21,777 nucleotides of DNA, taken from NCBI GenBank assembly GCA_903858195.1, contig CAIOHW010000172.1, positions 1-21,777 of the forward strand. Direction: 5' to 3'. A program made the position numbers and the translations under genes. This DNA is from Oligoflexia bacterium. GTDB taxonomy: Bacteria; Bdellovibrionota; UBA1018. The notes below the pieces were generated by a model. The model made no database searches, was not told the origin of the DNA, and worked only from the letters and a program-made list of their open reading frames with translations. Of the stretch, positions 14,650 through 21,777 are shown one piece after another; within the stretch, counting starts at the first letter, position 1, and the number at the start of each line of letters is the position of its first letter.

Positions 14650-15236
14650 GATTTACCCCCCTTGAGCTCCTTTAAGATCCATTGACTGATGGACTGGAGC
14701 GTCTCCATGACTCCGTCTCCCCGGTTAGCCACCGCCTCGAAGGACGGTCGCCGCGCCGAGTTGAACGCAGCCTCGAGTTCCTGTCGGGACACCACTCCCG
14801 GCAGGTCTCGCTTGTTGTACTGGAGCACCAACGGAAGCTTGTGAATATCGTAACCCTGATGCTCCAGGCTTTTGGCCAAGGCATCGAAGCTCTCGAGATT
14901 CGCTTCCATTCGTTCCGCCTGGCTGTCGGCGACAAAAACAACGCCGTCGACCCCCTTCATGATGAATTGGCGGGACACTTCATAAAACGTCTGGCCGGGG
15001 ATGGTGTAGAGGTGAAAACGAGTCTTGTACCCGTTCACGTCCCCGATGGTGAGGGGCAGGAAGTCAAAGAAGAGCGTGCGCTCGTTCTCAGTGCTCAGAT
15101 TGACGAGCTTGCCCCTGCGCTCCTGCTGCGTGTGCTCGTAGACGTACTGGATGTTGGTCGTCTTACCGCTGAGCCCCGGGCCGTAATAGATGATCTTGCA
15201 GTTGATCTCCTTGGCCGCGTAGTTGATGAAGCTCAT
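14646..15236 (-). CDS. mglA: MglA-type small Ras-like GTPase
   Basis: MglA is a bacterial Ras-like GTPase that sets cell polarity, driving gliding and pili in Myxococcus and prey entry in Bdellovibrio. The 196-residue product has the P-loop GPGLSGKTT (residues 19-27), the switch-I region around TLFFDF, the MglA-type TIPGQ (78-82) in place of Ras DxxG, with the catalytic Gln at 82 as in M. xanthus, and NKRD (141-144) for guanine specificity. It overlaps recR and the following dksA-like gene by four bases each. No mglB-type roadblock gene, the usual GTPase-activating partner, is present beside it. The cellular role here is inferred from the family. Confidence 0.93.
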   Translation of the reverse strand: MSFINYAAKEINCKIIYYGPGLSGKTTNIQYVYEHTQQERRGKLVNLSTENERTLFFDFLPLTIGDVNGYKTRFHLYTIPGQTFYEVSRQFIMKGVDGVVFVADSQAERMEANLESFDALAKSLEHQGYDIHKLPLVLQYNKRDLPGVVSRQELEAAFNSARRPSFEAVANRGDGVMETLQSISQWILKELKGGKS

Positions 15237-15838
15237 CCTGCCACCTCGACGCGGTTTTGCAGCGCCTTTCCGATCGTCTGGCGATCGGAATATTCGAGCG
15301 TTCCGCCCACTGGAATTCCGTGGGCAAGCTTGGTGACTCGAATGCCAAGCGGCTTGACGAGCCTTCCGACATACATCGCCGTTGCCTCGCCCTCGACGCT
15401 CGGGTTCGTGGCGAGGATCACCTCACTCACGCCCCCTGACTGGATGCGGGCCAGCAGCTCGCGAATCTTCAGCTCCTCGGGTCCCACCCCGTCGAGGGGT
15501 GAAAGTGCTCCATGAAGCACATGGTACTGGCCGTTATGGGAGCCCGACTGCTCGATGGCCATCACGTCGGAGGGGCGCTCCACCACGCAGACTGTGCCGG
15601 TGCGCCTGGAGGGTTCAGTGCAGAGCGAGCAGGGGCTCTGCTCCGTGAAGGTGAAGCAGGAATCGCAGAGACCGGTCTTGAGCTTTGCCGCCGTAATCGC
15701 GTCCGAAAGGTTTCGGGCGTAGGCCTCGTCCTGCTTCAAGATGAAGTAGGCAAGCCGAGTGGCGGTCTTCTCGCCGATCCCCGGGAGTTTCGAGAGTTCG
15801 AAGATCAGGCGTGCTACCGGGTCAAGGTTTCCCCGCAT
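15233..15838 (-). CDS. recR: Recombination mediator RecR
   Basis: RecR works with RecO (and RecF) to load RecA on gapped DNA. The 201-residue protein shows the N-terminal helix-hairpin-helix (KLPGIGEKTATRLAYF), the zinc finger with Cys 58, 61, 70 and 73 (CDSC and CSLC), then a Toprim domain containing VVERPSDVMAIE and ILATNPSVEGEATAMY. The Walker-like end reads LAHGIPVGGTLEYSD. Length is standard. It starts 17 bases inside dnaX and overlaps mglA by four bases. The small ybaB gene that commonly lies between dnaX and recR is absent. Confidence 0.97.
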   Translation of the reverse strand: MRGNLDPVARLIFELSKLPGIGEKTATRLAYFILKQDEAYARNLSDAITAAKLKTGLCDSCFTFTEQSPCSLCTEPSRRTGTVCVVERPSDVMAIEQSGSHNGQYHVLHGALSPLDGVGPEELKIRELLARIQSGGVSEVILATNPSVEGEATAMYVGRLVKPLGIRVTKLAHGIPVGGTLEYSDRQTIGKALQNRVEVAG

Positions 15839-17498
15839 GGGATCCTCCCGCCTTTGGGCTGCCGTTCACGAGGATTTCAATCGGACTGAGCTCACCACCG
15901 AAAAGCGCCTGCGCCTCGCGGATCACCGGATGGTTCTCTGCCGCCTGCCTGGCACTCGTTTCGCGCTCGTGATGCTCGCGTTCGCGCCGGGCTGCGATGC
16001 TCTCCGCCTGCGGCTCGCCCCCAGTGGGCTCGGTAATGTCGATCTCCACGGGAATCATCCGCCCGAATGCCTCGCGCAAGATCTGTGAGAGGCTGTCGGC
16101 ATGGGTTCGGTGGCTGAGCTGTTCCTTGTAAAAGCCCACCGACTTGGGAAAACGAATCAGGAGCTCAGGCTTGGTCTCACTGGGAAAACCGCTGCAGATG
16201 GCGTTTTCGAGTGCAGTGGCAATGAAGGGGCGGGACTGGCGCACGAGCAGAACGAGCCCTTCCCAGTCCTTGGGGGCACTCTTGAGTGCAGGTGCGGGGA
16301 TGGCCTGGGTCTTCGGCGGAGCAACCAACGCGGGCCTTGGGGTGCCACCGGCCGGGCCGCTTGAACCGCTGCCTGCAGCACCCACGGTCACCAGCGTCTC
16401 TGCCGTCGCGCACTTGATGACGAGCACGTCGAGCACGGTCTTGGGTTGCGGCGAGCGGGCAATCCATTCCACGCCCTGATGCAGGGCCTGGAAGATCATC
16501 TCAAGTTCTTCGACTTCGCGAAGTGGCGCGAGTCGCTGAAGCTCCTGCCATTCGTGCTCCGAGTACTCACCCGCACGCCCTGCACTCGCCCCAATCTTGG
16601 CCAGAATGAGGCCGTGCAGGTACTCGATCAGGTGCCGGGTCAGGAGCTTCAGGTCGTGTCCCTGTTCGTAGGCCGACTGGATCACCGCCAGCCCCTCGAG
16701 AGCCTTGCGTTCGAGGATGGCCTTGAGCACCGACAAGATGAGCTGGCTTTCGATGAGACCGATGCTTTCGCGTACGCCCTCAATCGAGATCTTCTCGCCC
16801 GAGAAGGCAATTACCTGATCCAGGAGTGACAGGGCATCGCGCAGGCCGCCTTCGGCCGCACGGGCGATGAGGGCGAGGGCGGGAGCTTCGGCCTGGATTC
16901 CCTCGGCCTGCAGGACCTGTGAGAGTCGCGCCTGGATCTGGGCAGCGCTCACGCGCTTGAGGTCAAAGCGTTGCACTCGCGACAGGATCGTGGCCGGGAT
17001 CTTGTGGGGCTCGGTCGTGGCAAAAATGAAGACGACATGCGGAGGAGGCTCCTCAAGGGTCTTGAGCAGCGCATTGAAAGCCGCCGTACTGAGCATGTGG
17101 ACTTCGTCGATGATGTAGATCTTGCGCGTGCCCGAGGAGGGCATGAATCTGGCGCTCTCGCGGATTTCGCGCACATGATCCACACCGTTATTCGAGGCGC
17201 CGTCGATCTCGATCACGTCCACGCTGTTGCCGCGCGTGACCTCTAAGCAGCTGGCGCACTGGTCACAGGAGTTCAGCCATTGCCCGTCCCAGGAATTGCC
17301 GGGGCAGCGCATGACCTTGGCAATGATACGTGCGATCGAGGTTTTGCCGATCCCGCGCGAACCGGTGAACAGGTAGGCCTGATGGATTCGGTCAGACCGA
17401 ATCGCATTCATCAGCGTTCGCACCACCGGGGCTTGCCCCACAATGTCTGCGAACTGCGCAGGTCGCCATTTTCTGGCGAGAACTACGTAAGATCCCAA
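15822..17498 (-). CDS. dnaX: DNA polymerase III clamp-loader subunit tau DnaX
   Basis: DnaX is the ATPase of the clamp loader and, as tau, joins polymerase cores to the helicase. It begins with SYVVLARKWRPAQF and carries Walker A GSRGIGKT (46-53), the four zinc cysteines (65, 78, 81, 84), Walker B DEVH (131-134) and the sensor-1 segment FATTEPHKIP. The usual arginine-finger SRC motif reads SRV here. Domain III ends near residue 370, followed by a Pro/Ala-rich linker and a tau-like C-terminal domain, about 558 residues in all. I chose the TTG at 17498 because it gives the usual family N-terminus and follows GGGGGA. A GTG at 17513 adds five residues but has no ribosome binding site. No A-rich slippery site for making gamma was seen. 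Confidence 0.95.
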   Translation of the reverse strand: MGSYVVLARKWRPAQFADIVGQAPVVRTLMNAIRSDRIHQAYLFTGSRGIGKTSIARIIAKVMRCPGNSWDGQWLNSCDQCASCLEVTRGNSVDVIEIDGASNNGVDHVREIRESARFMPSSGTRKIYIIDEVHMLSTAAFNALLKTLEEPPPHVVFIFATTEPHKIPATILSRVQRFDLKRVSAAQIQARLSQVLQAEGIQAEAPALALIARAAEGGLRDALSLLDQVIAFSGEKISIEGVRESIGLIESQLILSVLKAILERKALEGLAVIQSAYEQGHDLKLLTRHLIEYLHGLILAKIGASAGRAGEYSEHEWQELQRLAPLREVEELEMIFQALHQGVEWIARSPQPKTVLDVLVIKCATAETLVTVGAAGSGSSGPAGGTPRPALVAPPKTQAIPAPALKSAPKDWEGLVLLVRQSRPFIATALENAICSGFPSETKPELLIRFPKSVGFYKEQLSHRTHADSLSQILREAFGRMIPVEIDITEPTGGEPQAESIAARREREHHERETSARQAAENHPVIREAQALFGGELSPIEILVNGSPKAGGSHAGKP

Positions 17499-17593
17499 GG
17501 TTTTCCCCCACACTTGGTTCGTTTAGAGTGGCGGCAACCTACACTGCGTCATGGGTGAGAACAAGCAGGAATGACCGTTTTTTCGCTGAGTGC

Positions 17594-18481
17594 TTAGCGC
17601 GCAGCATCAAGCGCGCCGAGCAGCCAGTGCTTCATGATGATGGCCTGTGAAGCCGCCTGTGCTGCGGCGAGTCTATCGCGCTTGTATCGAATAAATTCAT
17701 CCTGACGGATGAGGATGGACTGTCGACCGAGCTTGAGCCAGCCCATCCCGAAGGCGTTGCCGAGAACGCCGTAGGATCCAAAGCGTTGTTCCGAGCCCTC
17801 AGTCCAGAACCACGTGAGAGGAACCATCAAGTCTGATGGGAGCGTGGCCTTGAGGTATCCCGCTAGAGTGTGTTGAAGCGTGGAGCGTGCAACCTGCTCG
17901 TGGATGTCGACCGGCGACAGTCGGACTGCCTCCGCCACAAGGGCCTCGCAGCTCTCAGAAGCAAGCGAGGCTGACGAGCGGACATCCAAGCTCTCAAAGC
18001 CATCGGTCCAGAAGTGATTCACCGGAAGGACATGGAGGGGAACGCTCATGTCTTGAATGTGATGAAGCATGAAGCCCAGAAGCCTCAGGCGATCCGCGAG
18101 CGGCGCACCACCGAGCATCGCGTCCCTCATCCTGTCCTCAAGATCGAGAATACGTGCCTTGGAGTTCTCCCGGATTCCGGCTTCCTCGATCTCGTCGCTG
18201 CTTGGATGATAAAAGTGGGAATAGCGCAGCCACTTGTTCAGGAGGTTGCGATCCTCCCAGAGATTGGCCTGGATCACGCGCTTTTGAAGCGAGTCGGGCA
18301 GCTCCTTGGGTCTGCCCTCCGGGTCGGTGAGGCAGGGAGCTACGGCTCGAAACGCAGCAAGCGTGATCTGCTCGTGGTCACCGAGGCTGTATGCCAGCGC
18401 AGGCTGGGCCCCGAAGAGGTAGAGCGTCCAGGCCACCGTGCCGAGCCGGCCCAGCGGGATCGCATTTGAAATGCACCGCAT
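17594..18481 (-). CDS. Secreted zinc-dependent phospholipase C / S1-P1 nuclease-like protein
   Basis: The 295-residue product has a signal peptide (hydrophobic core about 11-27, likely cut after ALA at 30). A mainly helical mature protein follows with regularly placed histidines: YSLGDHEQIT (His36), SHFYHP (His89, His92) and HHIQDMSVPLH (His140, Asp144, His150), then NHFWTDG. The H-x3-D-x3-PLH pattern is the metal-binding signature shared by zinc-dependent phospholipase C and S1/P1 nucleases, so a trinuclear-zinc hydrolase in the periplasm or outside the cell is inferred. Phospholipid or nucleic acid as substrate cannot be decided. The ATG at 18481 was chosen because it puts the signal peptide at the start and follows GGGAG; in-frame ATGs further upstream overlap the mscS-like gene. 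Confidence 0.72.
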   Translation of the reverse strand: MRCISNAIPLGRLGTVAWTLYLFGAQPALAYSLGDHEQITLAAFRAVAPCLTDPEGRPKELPDSLQKRVIQANLWEDRNLLNKWLRYSHFYHPSSDEIEEAGIRENSKARILDLEDRMRDAMLGGAPLADRLRLLGFMLHHIQDMSVPLHVLPVNHFWTDGFESLDVRSSASLASESCEALVAEAVRLSPVDIHEQVARSTLQHTLAGYLKATLPSDLMVPLTWFWTEGSEQRFGSYGVLGNAFGMGWLKLGRQSILIRQDEFIRYKRDRLAAAQAASQAIIMKHWLLGALDAAR

Positions 18482-18513
18482 GGGCGCATGGCTCCCATCG
18501 GGCGACCGGCAAG

Positions 18514-19485
18514 TCAAGTCGTCTGGATCCCGGCCCCTGGTGCTTCGCGCAGCCAACCTTCAAGGAACAGCGAGACAGCCGAGTCCATTTGCTGGTGTTC
18601 CTGCACCCAGAAGCTCACTTCAATCGTCTGGAAGCCATCGGCCAGTGCCTGCAGCGACACGCGCACGTCACGACGAGCGTCGATCGCAGAAATTTCAGAG
18701 GCGATCCGGTGTGCAAGGCCGGACGCCGCCGAGAAGCTGCTTGTGAGGTTCACGCGAATGCGGGTCGAGGCCTGGATGCCCTGCTGCCTGGACCCCTGGT
18801 TCAGGATCTTCGTATTCACGAGCTCGGAGTTGGGTACAACCCAGGTGGTTCCGGATGGTGTGCGGATGCGTGTGCTGCGTAGACCGATCTCGTCGACCTC
18901 GCCCGAGGATCCGCCAACTGAGATCCGGTCACCGGGCTGGAAGTTGTGATCGATGATGATCGTGAACCCTGAGATCATATTCGAGAGAGTGTCCTTGGCG
19001 GCAAGCCCCACCGCCAGGGATCCCACGCCCAAAGCGGTCACGAGGCTCATGACATCAAATCCGAAGTGCTGCAGCACCACGATGAGACCGGAAACGGTCA
19101 TCAGCAGCGTCAGCGTGTTGCGCAGGAGCGGAAAAAAACCGGTCCTCGAGAGTTCTTCAGAACCTCCGCGGGCCATCGCCCAGTCCAGCAGGGCAAAGCC
19201 AAAGCTTCGTGCCCAGAAGGCCACGATCAGCACTTCCGAAACGAATGTCGCGGCCATGAGCATGTTTGAGAAGTCGTGAGGAAGCCGGACCATTGAAACA
19301 GCCGCGCGAAAACAAAGTGGATAGGCAAGCCATGCAAGGGCTGAAGAAGTCCTTGAAAGAGGGTTCCAGGAGATCTTTCGGTTCAGCCAATCCAGTAGGA
19401 GCCGCGCAAGTTTCACTGCGATGGGGGTCGCCAGAAGGACAAGGGTAAAGCCGAGCCATGAGTGCATCGAGTGGAGAGAGTACAT
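18514..19485 (-). CDS. MscS-family small-conductance mechanosensitive channel
   Basis: MscS channels open under membrane tension and release solutes during osmotic downshock. The 323-residue protein has hydrophobic segments near residues 10-31, 46-62, 75-92 and 118-139, then the pore-lining helix region with FGFDVMSLVTALGVGSLAVGL and AAKDTLSNMISG (about 141-173). The beta domain begins at FQPGDRI and holds GEVDEIGLRSTRIRT and VVPNSELVNTKILN. The C-terminal alpha/beta cage domain follows. The order is that of a small MscS with one extra N-terminal segment. The ATG at 19485 has only a weak ribosome binding site. The gene is divergent from the alkyltransferase gene by 50 bases and precedes the phospholipase-like gene by 32 bases, so the two probably form an operon. 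Confidence 0.92.
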   Translation of the reverse strand: MYSLHSMHSWLGFTLVLLATPIAVKLARLLLDWLNRKISWNPLSRTSSALAWLAYPLCFRAAVSMVRLPHDFSNMLMAATFVSEVLIVAFWARSFGFALLDWAMARGGSEELSRTGFFPLLRNTLTLLMTVSGLIVVLQHFGFDVMSLVTALGVGSLAVGLAAKDTLSNMISGFTIIIDHNFQPGDRISVGGSSGEVDEIGLRSTRIRTPSGTTWVVPNSELVNTKILNQGSRQQGIQASTRIRVNLTSSFSAASGLAHRIASEISAIDARRDVRVSLQALADGFQTIEVSFWVQEHQQMDSAVSLFLEGWLREAPGAGIQTT

Positions 19486-19535
19486 GTTTGCAGGTTGCCT
19501 TGATGGCGGATTGATGTCATCTCGTACGTGAACTC

Positions 19536-20087
19536 ATGCGGCACCTGCATCTTTCCACCCCGGTCGGAACGCTGGCGACCACCTGCAGCTCGGTGGGCAG
19601 GCTGGTTCGCGTGGATTGGTTGCCGGTTTTTTCCGTACCCGTGGGGCCAGTTCCGGACTGTGAGTCACTTCCGTCTCCTGCAAGGAAGCTTCTGGGAGAT
19701 CTACATCGTTACTTCACGACGGGTGAACCCCTCGATGCCGAATGGGTGCTTTCCGAGGGCCTTGAAACCCGGGCATGGAGTGAATTCCAAAAGGCCGTCT
19801 ACCGAGCGGTGCTCTCGATACCTCACGGTGAAACTCGGACCTATGCCTGGGTGGCCAACCGCATCCGGCGTCCGGGAGCCAGTCGCGCGGTAGGCCAGGC
19901 GCTTCGGCGAAACCAGCACCTGATTTTCGTACCCTGTCACCGAGTGATTTCTGCGGGCGACATCGGCGGCTTCATGGGGCTTGCCGACCCCGATGCGCCC
20001 GAGCTGCGCTTCAAGCAGGGGTTGCTCGACTGGGAGCACTCCTGGCGTAACCCGTCCTTCAGTTTTTTGGCGCAGAAGACCGGTTGA
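19536..20087 (+). CDS. ogt: Methylated-DNA:protein-cysteine methyltransferase (Ogt type)
   Basis: This 183-residue suicide repair protein transfers alkyl groups from O6-alkylguanine (and O4-alkylthymine) to its own cysteine. The N-terminal ribonuclease-like domain is short (about 1-85). The C-terminal domain has FQKAVYRAVLSIPHGETRTYAWVA (in two parts), the helix-turn-helix segment RRPGASRAVGQALRRNQ with the arginine finger, and the active site VPCHRVI with Cys134, followed by GGFMGL. All key residues are present. There is no Ada-type methyl-phosphotriester domain, so Ogt rather than Ada. The start has a weak ribosome binding site. Its last 29 bases overlap the 3' end of mltG on the other strand. 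Confidence 0.95.
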   Translation: MRHLHLSTPVGTLATTCSSVGRLVRVDWLPVFSVPVGPVPDCESLPSPARKLLGDLHRYFTTGEPLDAEWVLSEGLETRAWSEFQKAVYRAVLSIPHGETRTYAWVANRIRRPGASRAVGQALRRNQHLIFVPCHRVISAGDIGGFMGLADPDAPELRFKQGLLDWEHSWRNPSFSFLAQKTG

Positions 20088-21147
20088 GGTCGCGCCAGCT
20101 CTTGCCCTCGCGGGCGGACCGGTTCAGCTGAAAATCGACGACCGCCGAGCGGTGCTCTCCGTAGCTGCGGGTAAACACATGGTGACCGTCATTCTTTGAG
20201 ACGAAGAAGAGATAATCGCTCACGGCAGGGTTCAGGGCTGCCTCGATGGCCATGGCCCCCGGGTTGGAGATCGGTCCCGCAGGAAGGGCCGGCACCTTGT
20301 AGGTGTTATAGGGGGTGAATGCCTGCAGGTCCTTCTTTCGGATGTTCCCGTCGTACTGCTCCCAGATCCCGTAGATGGTCGTGGGATCACTCTGCAGCCG
20401 CATCCGCTTCTTCAGGCGGTTATGGAAGACCGAGCTGATCAGCCGTCGCTCGTCCGGTGCGCCGGTCTCCTTTTCGATGATCGATGCGAGCGTGATGATC
20501 TCAAACTGCGTCATCTGCAGCACGGTGCCCGGCTTTTTTTGGATCTCGGCCCAGACCTGCCGATAACGCCGGTGCATCTGCTCGAGCATCTCTTCGGGGG
20601 TCTGCAGACGGTTGAACGCGTAGGTGTCGGGAAAGAGAAAACCCTCGAGAGTAGCCGGCGAAAAGCCGACGCCATCAAATACCTTTTTTACGAAGGCCGG
20701 GTCTCGACAGAGCTCGATGATCCTGGCTTTGCTGGCGAGTCCGGCCTGCTCGATGCGAGCTGCGATCTCAAAGAGGTTTTCGCCTTCGCGGATCGTGACG
20801 GGCCTCTTGACGCTCACCCCGGAGGCGAGAGTCTCCAGAAGTTCAATGGGCGTTTGCTGGTCGGTGATCCGATACTCGCCCGACTTGAGGTCTCGCCAGG
20901 TGTGCTTCAGCCGCGCAAGAGCAAGCAGTTGACGTCGATCGAGGTTAATTCCCGCTGTTTCCAGCTCCTGAAGGACGGTGGCGGGTGTGGCTCCCCTGGG
21001 CACCAGTACGAAAGACTCGGCAGGAACCGAGGCCGTCTCGCCGATGGGCCTCAGGGCAAACAGTGCCAGCGGGGCAATCCAGAGGGCGGCCGCCAGGAGG
21101 CCAATGACCGGGGCCAGGCCAAAAGCCCAGCGCAACAGGGAACGCAT
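20059..21147 (-). CDS. mltG: Endolytic peptidoglycan transglycosylase MltG
   Basis: MltG (YceG) is an inner-membrane lytic transglycosylase that cuts nascent glycan strands and sets their length. The 362-residue product has one N-terminal membrane segment (about 8-33), a LysM-like subdomain (SFVLVPRGATPATVLQEL), and the YceG catalytic domain. That domain carries EGFLFPDTY, ASIIEKET with the catalytic Glu225, VFHNRL, LQSDPTTIYG, PAGPISNPGAMAIEAALNP and FVSKNDGHHVFTRSYGEH. All signature motifs are intact. The AAAGG before the ATG at 21147 is almost adjacent, so the start is slightly uncertain. It converges with and overlaps the ogt gene, and is divergent from rho across 181 bases. Confidence 0.96.
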   Translation of the reverse strand: MRSLLRWAFGLAPVIGLLAAALWIAPLALFALRPIGETASVPAESFVLVPRGATPATVLQELETAGINLDRRQLLALARLKHTWRDLKSGEYRITDQQTPIELLETLASGVSVKRPVTIREGENLFEIAARIEQAGLASKARIIELCRDPAFVKKVFDGVGFSPATLEGFLFPDTYAFNRLQTPEEMLEQMHRRYRQVWAEIQKKPGTVLQMTQFEIITLASIIEKETGAPDERRLISSVFHNRLKKRMRLQSDPTTIYGIWEQYDGNIRKKDLQAFTPYNTYKVPALPAGPISNPGAMAIEAALNPAVSDYLFFVSKNDGHHVFTRSYGEHRSAVVDFQLNRSAREGKSWRDLNRSSAPKN

Positions 21148-21201
21148 CCTTTAAGGTTCGCTTTTTTTCTTTACGGGGGCAAATGGCTTTGTTACCCGGA
21201 G

Positions 21202-21328
21202 GAAGGCCGAGCTTTTCGGTCTTCAAAGCAGCAGAAAAAAATCCAAACCCCACTCTAATTCGCTGACGTCGATGATCTGGCAATAATCTGGCGTCGCGTG
21301 TGATCCAGATCCCCTCGGGAGAATCTCC
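21202..21328 (+). promoter_or_regulatory. Structured rho leader
   Basis: Between mltG and rho the plus strand holds three foldable elements. A nine-pair hairpin (GAAGGCCGA 21202-21210 with TCGGTCTTC 21216-21224) comes first. Then GATCTGG 21274-21280 and a second copy ATCTGG 21286-21291 compete for CCAGATC 21305-21311. Last, GGAG in the ribosome binding site (21318-21321) can pair with CTCC (21325-21328) just before the ATG. A C-rich, weakly structured stretch (about 21240-21262) could be a Rho-binding site. Rho is known to be autoregulated in its leader in E. coli; a similar mechanism here is inference. Confidence 0.4.
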
Positions 21329-21777
21329 ATGCATCTCAGAGAGCTTAAAGAAAAGAAGATCGGTGACTTGGTCGAGATGGCCAAGGAGCTCGGCATTGAG
21401 AACGCAGGCGGGCTGCGCAAGCAGGACCTGATCTTCCTCGTTCTCCAAAAGAAGGCCGAAAAGGACGAGCACATCTATGCTGACGGCGTGCTGGAGTGCC
21501 TGCCCGATGGCTTCGGATTCCTCCGCGCCCCGGACTACAACTACCTGCCCGGTCCCGATGATGTGTACGTTTCGCCCTCGCAGATCCGTCGTTTCGGCCT
21601 GCGTACGGGCGACACCGTGAGCGGCTCGGTTCGTGCGCCTAAAGAGGGCGAGCGCTACTTTGCCATGCTTAAGGTCGAGCAGGTCAATTTCCAGGCCCCA
21701 GAGACGAACTCTGAAAAGACCTTGTTCGACAACCTGACCCCGCTTTATCCCAACAAGCGCATCAACCTCGAGTACCA
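21329..21777 (+). CDS. rho: Transcription termination factor Rho, N-terminal part
   Basis: Rho is the hexameric RNA helicase that ends transcription at C-rich unstructured RNA. The window contains the first 149 codons of a protein normally about 420 residues. The start MHLRELKEKKIGDL and AGGLRKQDLIFLVL form the N-terminal helical domain. The RNA-binding cold-shock-like domain follows with DGVLECLPDGFGFLRAPDYNYL, GPDDVYVSPSQIRRFGLRTGD and PKEGERYFAMLKV, in parts almost identical to E. coli Rho. The ATPase domain lies beyond the window. The ATG is preceded by GGGAG. There is no large insertion of the kind found in actinobacterial Rho. Confidence 0.97.
   Translation, partial: MHLRELKEKKIGDLVEMAKELGIENAGGLRKQDLIFLVLQKKAEKDEHIYADGVLECLPDGFGFLRAPDYNYLPGPDDVYVSPSQIRRFGLRTGDTVSGSVRAPKEGERYFAMLKVEQVNFQAPETNSEKTLFDNLTPLYPNKRINLEY

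Noticed and set aside
14646..15236. MglA reading as an Arf- or ATP-type P-loop protein
   Set aside because: NKRD and the TIPGQ motif with Gln82 fit MglA-type GTPases specifically.
1..21777. Search for tRNA, rRNA, CRISPR arrays, transposases and attachment sites
   Set aside because: No clustered direct repeats with spacers, no cloverleaf with anticodon arm and no transposase motifs were seen. Gene content and base composition look uniform and chromosomal.

Overview
The window carries most of a division and cell-wall (dcw) cluster followed by housekeeping genes, in a GC-rich (roughly 60% by eye) Gram-negative bacterium. A Bdellovibrionota or related 'deltaproteobacterial' lineage is my best guess. 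The basis is an MglA polarity GTPase in one operon with dnaX and recR, multiple DksA/TraR paralogues, secreted peptidases, and a Proteobacteria-like Rho N-terminus. This is inference from gene content; no phylogeny was run. No tRNA, rRNA, CRISPR array, prophage or insertion sequence was seen.

Layout. 1-5225 (+): the 3' end of murD, then ftsW, murG, murC and murB, packed with 4-11 base overlaps or a 12-base gap. 5229-7986 (-): two M16 metallopeptidase genes, one catalytic and one lacking the zinc motif, inserted against the direction of the cluster. 8029-11459 (+): ftsQ, ftsA and ftsZ, closed by a strong terminator. 11519-11828: a (CTT)10 tract and a shortened DUF486 membrane-protein gene (-). 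11968-13446 (+): a secreted subtilisin-like protease with its own terminator. 13655-17498 (-): a DksA-like gene, then the overlapping operon dnaX-recR-mglA-dksA2, with a bidirectional terminator separating the two dksA-like genes. 17594-19485 (-): a secreted zinc-dependent phospholipase C/S1-P1-like protein and an MscS channel. 19536-20087 (+): an O6-alkylguanine-DNA alkyltransferase, overlapping tail to tail with mltG (20059-21147, -). 21329-21777 (+): the start of rho.

How the genes fit together. MurD, MurC, MurB and MurG make the peptidoglycan precursor lipid II. FtsW polymerises it at the septum, and FtsQ, FtsA and FtsZ build the divisome. MltG terminates glycan strands. DnaX and RecR serve replication and repair. 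MglA probably sets cell polarity, and the DksA-like proteins probably modulate RNA polymerase.

The most unusual features are in non-coding and start-site sequence. The ftsQ-ftsA gap folds on paper into a three-way junction whose closing helix covers the ftsA ribosome binding site. The ftsZ start codon sits in the loop of a hairpin. The rho leader has two segments competing for one partner. Together these suggest RNA-level control of division genes that I do not recognise from a described family. Other points are the M16 pair splitting the dcw cluster, the two DksA paralogues with different coiled-coil tips, and the subtilase insert rich in Cys, Pro and Gly.
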